From assembly GCA_009746045.1 (NCBI GenBank), contig RPFO01000246.1:2907758-2971757 (forward strand): DNA of 64,000 bases. The letters are read 5' to 3'. The notes under the pieces were generated by a model. The model made no database searches and was not told the origin of the DNA. It saw nothing but the letters and a program-made list of their open reading frames with translations. This document shows, piece after piece, positions 11,466-24,200 of the stretch. This stretch comes from Mesostigma viride. Lineage: Eukaryota > Streptophyta > Mesostigmatophyceae > Mesostigmatales > Mesostigmataceae. Both the position numbers and the translations under genes were made by a program. Positions within the stretch are counted from its first letter, which is position 1. Each line of letters begins with the position of its first letter.

Positions 11466-14400
11466 ATGTCTAGCTTGCGGGAACCTACCTCTGCAAACGA
11501 CACGGCTGTATCTAGTGGGTTTCCTGGCCATACATACTCTGGAACCAGCGAGTACTCGCATGAAGCTCATCCGTCGTATGAAGGCAACGACGGCATACAA
11601 CATCCAAGGACGCCGCCCCAGCAGGCGGAGAGACACTCCCAAGCTGCATGGGATGATGCCGAAAACATTTCAGGGCAGGGCCAGAATGACGCTAGCTTTC
11701 AACAACAGCAGGCCGCGTTACCTTTCGTATACTTCAGCTCATCTGCGGTACGCTTAGAATTACGCCCGTTGTGTTGTAAGTCGTTTAGCAGGGGTGCGTA
11801 TTATATGCGCGCATCAACCTATAGGTATTTGTGCTTTCAAAATGCCATTTTATGACGGCTCGGGATATTTATTTCAAAGCACATCGTCCATCGCAAGTTG
11901 TGCGTGAACATGGTAGTCCGCATCCCCCTCTTCCCTTCCTGGAGTTACTCTTCCATTCAAACCAATGCCTGCCCGCACGTAAATAGTAGTTTATCCTAAA
12001 CATGCCCCTCCTCCTGCTGGCCGAAGGATTGAATACTTGTGCGTTCTGTGCCAGAGGAGGGCTATGTCTTCCTGTGTTTGGTGAGTTCTTTGGGTTGTCT
12101 AATAGAGCCTCAAATCTGTGTCAGTCCCTGTTCATTGTCACCCTGACACGCAGAAAGATAGACATTCATGCACCTTATTTGCTGCACATGGTACTGGCCG
12201 CTTCGACCTAGAAAGTCACATGGTTTTTGCCACTGTCAAGGCACCTTGTGTCCTGTCTATTTCAAGCTGATCACGCTACTTCTCTATTCCACTTTGTTTT
12301 GCAATTTACGTGTGACACTGGTCATTTTCTTGTCAAAGCCCTGCCATGACCCCGCCCATGTGGCTTTCTTGGATGATGTTACTTGCATGCCACGTATTAT
12401 CAATCCACATGCCAGTGCTTTCCCTCCAATTCTTAATGTTTCAAATGTTGTTGTTACTATCACTGGAGACATGCGCATTTTTTTGACTGTTTGTGCGCCC
12501 AGTTTTCCTCAGTTTTGCTCGCAGGCTTTGTATATGCTCACGTATGCTGGCCAAAAGAATTTCTAGCCCATTTTTGCCATGGCCTACGTCCTCTTTTTCC
12601 ACCTTCAATGCCCGCCCATCGCCCATCCTTGATACCCCGCTCTTCCCCTCCTCTTCTGTTGTGCCCTCCACCCTTTTGGCACCCCTGGCCCTCCATTCCT
12701 GCTGCCCCTCTGACCCTCGCCTCTTGTGGCCCCTCTTGCCCTCCCCTCCTGCTGCCCATCTGGCCCTCGCCTCTTGTTGCCCCTCTGGCCCTCGCCTCTT
12801 GTTGCCCCTCTGGCCCTCCCCTCCTGCTGCCCCTCTGTCCCTCACCTCTTGTTGCCCGTCTTGCCCTCCCCTGGTGCTGCCCCTCTGGCCCTCGCCTCTT
12901 GTTGCCCCTCTGGCCCTCGCCTCTTGCTGCCCCTCTTGCCCTCCCCTCCTGCTGCCCCTCTGTCCCTCACCTCTTGTTGCCCGTCTTGCCCTCCCCTGGT
13001 GCTGCCCCTCTGGCCCTCGCCTCTTGTTGCCCCTCTTGCCCTCCCCTCCTGCTGCCCCTCTGGCCCTCACCTCTTGTTGCCCGTCTTGCCCTCCCCTGGT
13101 GCTGCCCCTCTGACCCTCGCCTCTTGTTGCCCCTCTTGCCCTCCCCTCCTGATGCCCCTCTGGCCCTCCCCTCCTGCTGCACCCATCTCCCCACCTTCTC
13201 ACCCCACCTCCATCCTCCCCCAGGTCCCCAACCTGAAGAAGTTGGCCAACACGCGCAGCCTGCCCCTGGGCGTGCTCATGTGCCCCTTCCCTGCCAGCTC
13301 CGACCCGCGCGCAGGCCCGCCCATGCTGCGGCGCGCGCCTGTACGCTGCACCAAGTGTGGTGCGTGGGGTAGTTGAGGAACAGATGGTTGTTCCGTTGAC
13401 ATAGGGGGGGGGGGGGGCGCGAAAAGGGTCATGGCCGAGCAGTCGTAGCTGCGTGGGAAGACTGGTGTGCCTATAGGGGTTCAAGGCCCCCATGTTGCGT
13501 GATGAGTCCCCTGATGGTTTTGCACGGCCGAGGCTGCCAGGGAAAGCTGGCAGTGGTTGGCATACGCATGTGTTCACCCTGTTGCGACTTGTGATGGCAT
13601 CCCGTGTGGAAGGTCCGTTGAGGGATTGGGTCTAACGCGGGCATTGTGCCAAGTGGGGGACGATCAATGCTGAATCAATGCATGAGACGACGTTTGTCGA
13701 TCCTACACTCGCTGACACGAGCGCAGTTGTGGGGACTCCTGGCTGGCAGCATGTGGTGGGCAGCTATCACGGGGTCCCTGGTACCCGCTCCTCATGAGTG
13801 CTCTCATAAGGCATACTCGCACCAGTATGTCCATGTCTCCATAGGGCTCACGTGCAGCGGTCCGAGCAGCCTTGCCTTGTAGCCAGCCAAAGCTACCTAT
13901 GACAGGCTTTGGGCAAAGATGGACATTGATGGCGGTTGGCAGTATTGTTCTTGGCTCCCAGCATTGCTGTGAGGTGTTTATGTTTGTTTTCGATGATTGG
14001 GAACGCAAACTAAGCAATCAACCATCTGACCGACCTGCCGACCCACCAACCCACCGACCGACCGACCGACTGAAGCATTAGCCCACCGACCGCACCAACC
14101 CTCCAACCTCTGGCCGACGAATCATCTCTTCACCCATCAACCTCCCCGCGTGCCCCCCCGCCCCGGCCCCCCCCCTCCCCCTCGCCAACACCAGGTGCGT
14201 TTGTGAGCGCACACTGCGGGGTGCAGCCATCCACCGGCCGCTGGTCGTGCGGCATCTGTGGGGAGGCCAACGTGAGCGCGGCGGAGTATGGTGCCGAGGA
14301 CCTGAGCAGCTGCCCGGAGCTGGTGGGCGATGCGGTGGATTATCTGCTGCCCGCTGTGGGCCAGCCGTTGGGCTACTACAGCGGCCATGAGGGGGGCCAG

Positions 14401-17400
14401 GAGCCCACGTGCGTGTTCGTGCTGGACGACACGCTTGAGGAGGCGCACCTGCAGGTGGGGGCCCAGGGGCGTGGGGGTGGGGGTGGGATGTTGACTTGAG
14501 TAGGTATGCTACCGTCTTGCTGCTAGTATTCTGCTGCTCCTATTCTGTTGCTGCTGTTGTACTGCTGGGGGTTACTGGGAGGGCGTGCATTGGCAGGAGC
14601 GTGGATCATGTGGGAGATGGGGGCACGTGTTGGGGTCGGCAGGATGGAGATAGCATGCGGACAGAAGGGGGCTGGCAGGACATGAAGAGGTGGATCACGT
14701 GGTGACTCGAGGGGAGGCATGGGCTGCAGGTGGGCCGGGAGAGCTGTGCACATGATGCCGTGGCATGCAAAACAAGTGCGCCATGTGGCGCAGTGCTGAG
14801 TGCTCCCAAGGTAATTTGCCTCTGGCACTGTGCTGTGTAGCCCGCTGTGACCAGTTAAAAAGTTACAACAAGTTTCAGAGAGTTAGTTCCCTGAAGTTGT
14901 TGTTACTTGTTTATAAGTCGATCATCACCTGCCAATATTACTAGGTTGCGCTGCCGCTGCTACCCACATCTACCCACATCCTATCCTGGGCTCATCATCA
15001 CCTGCCAATAGTACTCGGTCGCGCTGCCGCCGCTACCCACATCCTATCCTGGGCTCCTTGCGGCGCTGCCCTTCGAGCCATGCGCCTTCACCGCGCATCA
15101 AGGCACATGCTGAACCTGCTGACCCCCTTCCATGGCTCGTGTTCTTGTTGGTTGACGGAAGCACATGTTTGACCCTCTTTTCCACATCGTCGCTCTATCC
15201 TGACGTTTTGAGGGTTTGCATCTGCCTCCTCATTCTCTCCCCCACCCACCCCACCCCCCTGGCCCCACTGTCCCAAGCCCCATTCCACATTCTCGTTTCC
15301 GCTCTCCCCCCTCCTCATCTGCCCCAATCCTCCTCTTCCCACTTCCCGGCCGCCGCAGGACCTGCAACAATCAGTGCTGCGCGTGCTGCGGTCTCTGTCG
15401 CCCACGACACAGGTGTCCATCGTGACAGCTGGCAGCACGGTGGCCATCTATGACCTTGGCCTGTCTGGCATCGCGTCCGCCGAGACGCTGCCAGGCGAGC
15501 GCGCCCCCAGCGTGGACCTGCTGCGGCCACTGCTGTTTGGCACCGCCACGTGCGTCGCCCCCATCCACACCTGCCTGCCCATCGCAGAGGCCATCGTGAT
15601 GGCGCTGCGGCCGTACAAGGCGGGCCTTCCGGCCATGGAGCGCCGGAGGTGCACGGGGGCAGCGCTGGAGGTGGCGCTCGCCCTGCTGGGAGGTAGGGGT
15701 GTGCACGCTCCTTCATGCTGCGGTAGGATGCAGGACGAGCGATGTGCTTAGCGTGCGAGTCCATGCAGTACATAATAACGCAGGTGCACGCGCCCGGAAC
15801 GCTGGGAGGTAGGGCGCATGTGTGTGTGTCTAGTATGCTGCATTCACGCACACCACGAGTGTGCACTGGAAGAGCGGCGGCAGGGACGCCACACTCACGT
15901 GCGTCGTGCGAGGAGATACTATTGCGCATCAAGGTTGATGGCACTCACTGGCATCTGGGCGCATTTTGGATCATTAGCATGTTAGTAGCCGTAATGGCAC
16001 ACAGACCGCGTGACCAGTGGCACCATGCCTCACCTGTTTGGCCGATTATTAGGTGTGTCTACGTGCGCGTGCATGGAACTGGGTCGGATATGCTGGCCGA
16101 GCCATTCGTCACCTAAACATTGGGTCTGATGGGCTAGCAGTCAGCACTTCAGGGGTGTACCCCGGTTCCTTTGATTCTTTGATCCCTTATCCACTTCTGG
16201 GGTTTGGTATCAGTTGCTGCAGCTGCGGCCAGTAGGCTCTCCCGTGCGCGCTGGGAGAACTTGTCAGACTAAGGTTCGGCAACACTTGTTAACTACCTCG
16301 CGCGCGACAGATGGTGGCATTTGTTTCACGGACACCTCACGAACGCCTACGTGACGGATGCTGTCCTTGTTTCCTTGCAGCGGGTGACGTGGCCAGCGGG
16401 TATGCCCCCCCCGTGGTGGGCAGGAGCCGTGGGCGCGTCGTCGCATGCCTGGGTGGCCCAACCACGCTGGGGCCAGGCTCAGTGTCCCTGGAGCCTTCTC
16501 ATCCGGTGAGCTGCCATGTCCGCTGAAACTGTGTGTCGCTCAATGCCGCTTAAACTCTGTCCAAGCATGGATTTTCTATGTACAGATGAGGTGGTTATTC
16601 TTCAAAAGTATGCAAGCTTGGCAATAAGGTAGCTGGCAGTACCAGTCTGGAAAGTCTTTGCAAGATACCTGACAGTACTGTTGTGCAAAACATTTCTCTT
16701 GCTGCGTTTGCTAAGCATCCCACTGACTGTTTTGCTACATGGATGGTCGACATATGCGGTGGCCGTGGCCGTGGCTGTCTGCGTTGCCAGAATTACTCGT
16801 ACGAGAAGTCGTGCGCGATGCAATTCCTTGACAAGCTGGGCAAGCGCGCACACAAGCACGGCATCACAGGTGGGCCGCCAGGAGCTCTCTTCGCTTTTCC
16901 AAGAACCCCGAGAGAGTCGTAGGGTCTCACTTTCTGGATGTGGCAGGGTAACATTTTATGTGACAACAGCAGCCGGTGGGTTTTGCGCCCTGGCAGGGTT
17001 CCCCAGCTGTTGTAACGCAAACTGCCTCAGGAGGCATTGCACGATGGAAATTAAGGACGCAGAGGGGGAGGAGAACGGGGAGGATGGAGGGAATGGGGGG
17101 TATGGGGGAATGAGGTTTGTGTGGGCACTGATAGGATGCTTTCACCCCCCCCCCCCCCCCACACACACACACACATCATACCCACAACCCTTTTCTTCCC
17201 CCCTCATTTTACTAGGAAATAGATCAAAGAACGATCTACTTGGATTGTGCTCAGTTTTCATGGCTCATGCCCATGGCGCTGCCTATGTGGGGCAGAATTT
17301 TGCGAGGACCGTACATACAGACCAGCGGCGCAAGTGTTTATTATTTTTTTTTTCTGGCTGAAGGGTTCGGTGGATGGGGGACTTCAAACCGAGAAGAAGG

Positions 17401-18177
17401 GTTCTGTCTTTTACCAGTGAGCATCTCAGCCCAGCCCATTCAACTCAGCTGATGATGGGGTCAGCTTATGTCAGGATGTGTGGTGTCTGAACGTGCCCAG
17501 TCATTTGTTCCCAGGACCTAGATGACCCTTTCTTTCAATTTTTTTGCCTAGCCTCTTAATGTTACACTGCCCAAACTTGCGGATTGCCAGAGTTTTCGTC
17601 CTCGTCCTGCCTTGTTTTTATGGTCCCAGCCTGCGATTTTCAACCTGTTCAGGTGCTTGTAGTGTGAGGGGATCGAGCAACTGCGCTGCATGCATACCCA
17701 GAGCTCTCCGTTATTGCCCCATGCTGCCCTACATGACAGCTCGCAGTGCACCCCTGCTTGCCCTGGCCGTGCTATTTTACTGTGAGTGCCGTTGTTTGTG
17801 CCTGAAGGGGAGAGGTCTTAGTCCCCGTGTGCCAGTTTCTCACAACCCCACCATACTGCGCATGTTACCCCAACCGCCCAATACCGCCTGTCGCTGCCAT
17901 GTGCATGCTGAACGTACCTTTCCTCTTTCTCGGTGCGTGCAAGCACTAACATAGAGTAGTCTCCTTGGCGCTCTCTTCAAAATGCTGCCCCTGTCTACAA
18001 AACCTGCCACACACCCTGCCAGTGAGCATCCTGGGTGGTGGCCTGTGCCCACTGCGTGTGCCGCTGCTGCAACACGTGGTCAAGCCCTCCGGCGGTGTGT
18101 GCCTGCTCCACGACGACTTCGGTGGCACATTCACCGCCAACCTGCTGGGCACCCTGCGGCGAGGTGTGTAAAGCCTG

Positions 18178-18257
<80 letters not shown>

Positions 18258-21200
18258 ACTCACTCACACACACACATATTCACACATTGTGTGTGTGTGT
18301 GTTTGTGTGCGCACGTATGTGTGTGTTTGTGTTCATGTGCGTGTGTGTGTGCCTGTGTGTGTGCTCTGAGTCAGCTGCGCTGAAGTGTGCGGCCTGTATC
18401 GCTGGCGTGTTAGCAAGGCCTGCCGGGGCTCCACCCTGCGTTTGCGTGAAACCTCCTCCCTGCCAGCAGAGCGCATGTGCATGGTAGGTGGCCCTGTGAG
18501 ACTTGAATGGTTAAACAGACTTGAACACGCTCTGTTCCAACGGCGACATGTTCTCAACACGTGCCTGCATCGAGCTAACCCTCGCATATGCCCCCATGGT
18601 CCGCCCTCCATCTCCCACCGTCCGCCCCTCCCATCCCCGACCCTCCCCCTTCCGTGCAGGCTGTGGCAGCAAGGCCACGTTCGACGTGCGTTGCTCGCCA
18701 GGTGTCGCTGTTACGCGCATGGTGGGCCCGCTCGATGACGCGGGCGGCGTGCGCTCCTTCTCCTACCGACAGGAGGAGCTCGCGTGGGGCGCGGGCGGTG
18801 ACCTGGCGCCCGCCCCCGACAAGGACCTGTCCCCCTGCGCGGTGAACATGGCTGGGTTGGATACCGGTCACAGCGTGGCCGTGTTTTTGGAGCTCACGGA
18901 GGACGTGCCGCGGGACAGCATCTGCGTCCAGTTTGCGGTGCACTTTGCCAATGAGGAGGGGAACCGCGTCGTCCGTGTCGTGTCCAAGCGGCTGCCGACC
19001 ACGGGTGGGTGGCGATGGCCCATTTGTTCTGACAAGTGTGGTTGGGTGGCCATGTGTGGAGACTACCCGGGGGAGGGTTATGTTTTTGTTCGTTTGTTTG
19101 TTTTTCCCTTTTTTGAAGGGTGTGTGCCCAGTAGTGTGGTGTCGTAACGTTCGCGATAAGGATCTGGGTTGGGTGGGTGGTCGCCCACGCTCATGGACTA
19201 TATTGCAAAGCAAGTAGGAGGTGGGTGGTGGCTTGAATGAATAGGGATGACTGGCGAAAGAATAGGGAAAGAATAGGGGTGACTCGCACAAGCGGGTGGC
19301 CGCATGCGCGCTCATGATGATGCTGTAGACGGTGACCAGCAGGTGTGGATGGAGGGGGGTGAGGAGCATGGGCGTGTGAGGAGCTTGACTTGTGAGGCGT
19401 ACGTTCGTTCGTGTGAGCTGTACGGAAGTTTGTGAAGGTACCATGCAGGCACAGGCGATGTCATGCGGGTCACTCCGAGGAAGGGGGGGAATGGCTCCTC
19501 TCAGCAAGGAGCTGTTTCGCTTCATCATGCTGCCCACTCCCTTGCACGCGCACAGCGGTGTACACCCTCCTATTCGAGCTGGCCTACCGACCTGGGAAGC
19601 ACAAGGGATGATGGCTGCGTGGCGGTGGCACCAGCGGGTGCAATGCCCGTGCTGGCAGTGGCGGTGATGGCGACGATGCACCTGGTACCTTCCGTGTCAG
19701 GCCTAATGTGTGCCACCAAATTATGTGCTTCTGCACGCGGTATGCGCGCATGTGGCAGCGTACGTGCACTTGTGTGTGGTCATGTCTGCATGAGCCTGCG
19801 TCTACTACTATAACTATTGCTTTCTTTTCCTTTGCTTCTCCTTCACAATATCTTCACTTCCTCCTTCACCAGGGAGCGAGGCAGGCTACCTGTCGAGCAT
19901 CGACGTGGACACGACCGCCGTGCTCATCGCCAAGCGCACGGTCATGCAGATCAAGGGAGCCGAGGATATGGCGTCCATGCGGCAGCAGATGTGAGTGCTT
20001 GTTAAAAGAAATAATAACATGGTTTGTTATTGAGGGGGAGATGGGACCACTCCCAGTTCTCGCTGCTGACCATCGTCACTGGTGTTGTTGACCGCTGTCA
20101 AAAGTGTTGACCGCCTCAACTGTGGATGGCTGCAACGTCTGTTCCTAGTATAGTGCCATCTCACTTCGGTGGGACGCGCCCCATTCATAGGTCCGTGGGA
20201 TAAACTCTGGAAGTGGGGACGCCCCGCCATGCTGAGTTCAGTGTCCAACAAGATGGTTTGGGGAAATATGGGGGGGGGGGGGGGGGGATGGTTTGTTCCA
20301 CTGGGGTGAGTTGGGGTGTCCCACGGATGTGAATTTATTACCCCATCACACTGGCCCAGTGTGGTGAATTCAAGGTGGAGTGTCCCGGGCACACATGCGA
20401 ACGTGGCCCACCACCCGTAGGATGAGGTATACACTAGCACGTTTGCCCGAGTCTGGGAAAATGGGGTGTCCCTCCGAGGTGAGTTGGGGTGCCCCCCCAA
20501 GGCCAAATTGCCCCACCAGCATCACAGTGAAGCGAGACAGCAGTGCAGAGTCATTTCAAGTGTAGTGCTGTTGTTGTCATCACGCCAGGATTCGTTAGCT
20601 TGTTTGCCGCGCTTCTTTGGCTGTGACTCTTGGCATGACACGTTTGCTACTGTGGACGACGAGTGTGCTGGCGAGATTCACCACCCTGACTGCATCCATT
20701 ACAGCAGGCAAATCGCGGTAGTTTGCCATGATGCTTGCTCGGGGTGCTCAAGGGCGAAGATTCACGGCCGAACCCAGCCCACTCCGGGTGTCCACGCACG
20801 CGGGTGCCCTGCTTAGATGTCAGAACTTTGTAATGGGCCCTTCCACCTAAGAGCTGCCCTCGCAAAGCCGAGTAGTACCGCTGTAAAGCCAGGAGGCTGC
20901 TGCATGATGGCGACATTGGGCGTGGGGCCATGTCGTGCGACGAACGTGCTTTCAGTGGCGACGGATGCATGCTTAGCCAAAGGAAGGCCTACCCACAATA
21001 CTTGTTTTGCACTTAACTCGTGCTTACTTGGGACACCACCCATGATGCTTATTATGTTTATCCACCGTTCATCATACTTACAACACCAGCCATGCCGGCT
21101 GGTTTATCTGCCGCCCATGTGGTGCTTGGGGTATCCGCCACTTTCCTGTCCAGCGATGCGCGGATGAAGGACATCGCGGAGCGGTTTGGCTCGCAAGTGG

Positions 21201-24200
21201 GGGGCATCGGCCGCAAGAAGAAGTGGAAGGTCCCCAACGAGCTGGCGCACCTGCCAGAGCTGTAAGCGGCCGTCCCCCTCCCCCCCTCCCTCCCTCCCTC
21301 CCTCCCTCCCTCCTCCCTCCCTCCCTCCCTCCCTCCCTCCCTCCCTCCCTCCCTCCCTCCCTCCCTCCCTCCCTCCCTCCCTCCCTCCCTCCCTCCCTCC
21401 CTCCCTCCCTCCCTCCCTCCCTCCCTCCCTCCCTCCCTCCCTCCTCCCTCCCTCCCTCCCTCCTCCCTCCCTCCCTCCCTCCCTCCCTCCCTCCCTCCCT
21501 CCCTCCCTCCCTCCCTCCCTCCCTCCCTCCCTCCCTCCCTCCCTCCCTCCCTCCCTCCCTCCCTCCCTCCCTCCCTCCCTCCCTCCCTCCCTCCCTCCCT
21601 CCCTCCCTCCCTCCCTCCCTCCCTCCCTCCCTCCCTCCCTCCCAACATTAGCACCTCATACCTCAGTCACACCTTGCTTGGCATGGCTTGCGTTGCTTGC
21701 ACGCTGGTTATGTCTTCTTGGTGATCTACCTGTGGAATGGCCATCATGTGCCGCACACCGTGCTGTCATGGTAATTTGAATGTGGATCTGCGCATGTTTA
21801 GTGGGATTTTTAGTGGGATAATCGCATTATCGCCTACTTCAGAATGGTGTGCAGGCGAGCGGGACAGCTTGGGGAGTGGCCCGAGGATGATGGCGGCATG
21901 ATGGCTCCTGGCCGTGCGACGTGTCGGCGCCCCATGGGCATGCTACTGCCACGGTGGCCCTCAATCAAGAGGATGGTGGCAAACTACAACGCGCGCTTTC
22001 GGCCCTGCTCATCTCCGGGGATCTCATGCCGCACATGCTGTGTGTCGTCTGAGGTGGGGGGGGATCTGGACTGTTAGCAGAAGTACTGCGCGCATCGTTC
22101 CTGCATCTCATTGACCTGGACCCCATCTAAACCCTCGGACCTTTGGACCTCAGTAACCGATAGTCCGGACCTCATGACCACCCCCTGGGCACGCCCCCAG
22201 GTTGTACCACCTGCGCCGGGGCCCCATGATGGGCGACATCGTGGGCCACGAGGACGAGCGTGCTGTGTTGCGCCACCTGTCCCTGTGGGCAGACCGCGGC
22301 GCGGCGCTGGCCATCACGCGCCCGCAGCTCTTCATCTACCGTTCTGCTGGCATCTTTGAGGAGGTGAGTCCGTTGAAATGGCGATGCCTTTCAGGTGGGG
22401 ATAGGGTGAAGGAAAATCTCTTGAGCATGTGAGGCCTTGGAGGTGAGGTATTGGAGGAAGCTTGTGTAGGTGGCGTGGCCTAGCTGGGGGTGCCGGGTTA
22501 TGGCAGGCGTCCTCATGAGTTGCTGGGCCCAAGCCAAATGTGGATGCTCTTTAACAAGTCGGTGCTAAAGATCTTGGAGCGGTTATGTTGCAAATCCATT
22601 AGCTTGGGTGTTGGTTTTGTAATCACCAGCGTCCAACGTGCAAGCCTAGGTGAGGGAGCTGGCCAGCCATTCGCTATGCCTTCATCACCCTCTGGTGGCT
22701 TGCCTACATCACCGACGTGCCGCGCTGAGATGTGGCGTGGGGTATCGGCCAGGTTTGCGATGGAGGTCTGACACAGTTGGCGCATGTAATTCTATGCCTT
22801 GTGGGCAAAGTGCAAGGTTCGGTAGGCTGCGTGCTAGCTTCTTTCCATCTCTACTCCTTTCTTTTGTTTCCTGTGCTCACCTTCCTATGTAGAGCGCATG
22901 TATATTAGCATCCGGTTTTAAAACGCAAATAGCACATTCCTAGGTTTTGTGCGCCTTTGCCTCCATGGGTGTGGCTGTCAGGACGATCAGCCATGTATTC
23001 GTGCCCAGGACATGAAGTCGTACTTGCGCACCGGGATTCTCCCCTTTTCAAAGTTTCTGCTACATAGCTGTCTACGGTTTCCATTCAACCGTGGCGTCAG
23101 CTGCACCACAAGTCTGGCATGGTGTTCACAACCAACTGGCATGGAGCATGTTGACCCTCACCTGTAGCTCTGCTGTCGGGTGTCGTCCTGGCAGGCCCGG
23201 GGGTGTCTTTGGCGTGCGTCGCATTAAGCAGGACAACCTGTTTGTGCGTATCTGACACGCATGACAGTGACGTATTGATGCATCAAACATGTCTCCGTCG
23301 GGGGGTGGCAGAGCGCTGTCATGTGCATGACCATTCTGTGCTTATCATCCTCTGGTGGTGGCTGCACTCCCCATCCTCTAATCCTGCAGGCTGCCCCCGT
23401 CACGCTGGCGCTGCAGTCCGACCTGGCACTGCTCGTGGACTGTGGCACCGACATATTCATCTGGGTGGTGGGTGGACTTGATATAACTTTAGTTGGCTAT
23501 TCATCTGGGTGGTGGGTGGATTCGATATAACTTAAGTTGGCTATTCATCTGGGTGGTGGGTGGATTTGATATAACTTCAGTTGACTAGTCATCTGGGTGG
23601 TGGGTGGAGTTGGATAAAACTTAAGTTGAGTAATGATCTGATATTCTCGATTGTGGGTGGATGATTGCTTCCCTCTTATTCTTGCTTTCCACACTTTTCT
23701 TGCACTCTAGGCCACCTGGTTCAGGGGGTTGGCTCGCATATCCTTTCCTTCTCTCCTCCCCCCCCCCCCCCCCCCCCCAACACCACGACACCCCACCCTC
23801 GTTTCGCTCATCCGGCGCCCTTTTCAAGCGCCGTTTTGTGTGGGTCCTCATGTCTTCCCTCGCTGTCCCCCCTTGTGCTGCCTGTAGTCTTGAGTGTCCG
23901 CCATGGGTCGTTCAGCCTTCTACTCATGGTCCGGTTCGCCGGGTTTCAGTCTCCATCACCTTCAACAGGTGGGAGCACCGGTAGAGACCAAAGCACCGGT
24001 TTCAATGGTGCTGGCGGCATGCCTCCTCATCTTCTGCCCTCCACCCACTTGGGTCTCTGTCTTTCCTGCCCTGCCCTTTCATAGGCCTTGGGGAGGCCAC
24101 CCGCGGTTCCCTTCCATGCGCCTTGACGCAAGCACACCACACGCGTTTTCTCTCAATGCGCCATGTGTCCTCCGCCGCTGCCTGTCGGTCGGCTAACCGC

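Noticed and set aside
12441-13577. 378-codon minus-strand Arg/Gly/Glu repeat protein
   Set aside because: It is the antisense reading of the 25-bp minisatellite in SEC23 intron 1; the 25-bp period opens several frames at once.
21058-21779. Pro-Ser-Leu (plus) and Arg-Glu-Gly (minus) proteins of about 200 residues
   Set aside because: Products of the CCCT array in SEC23 intron 10.
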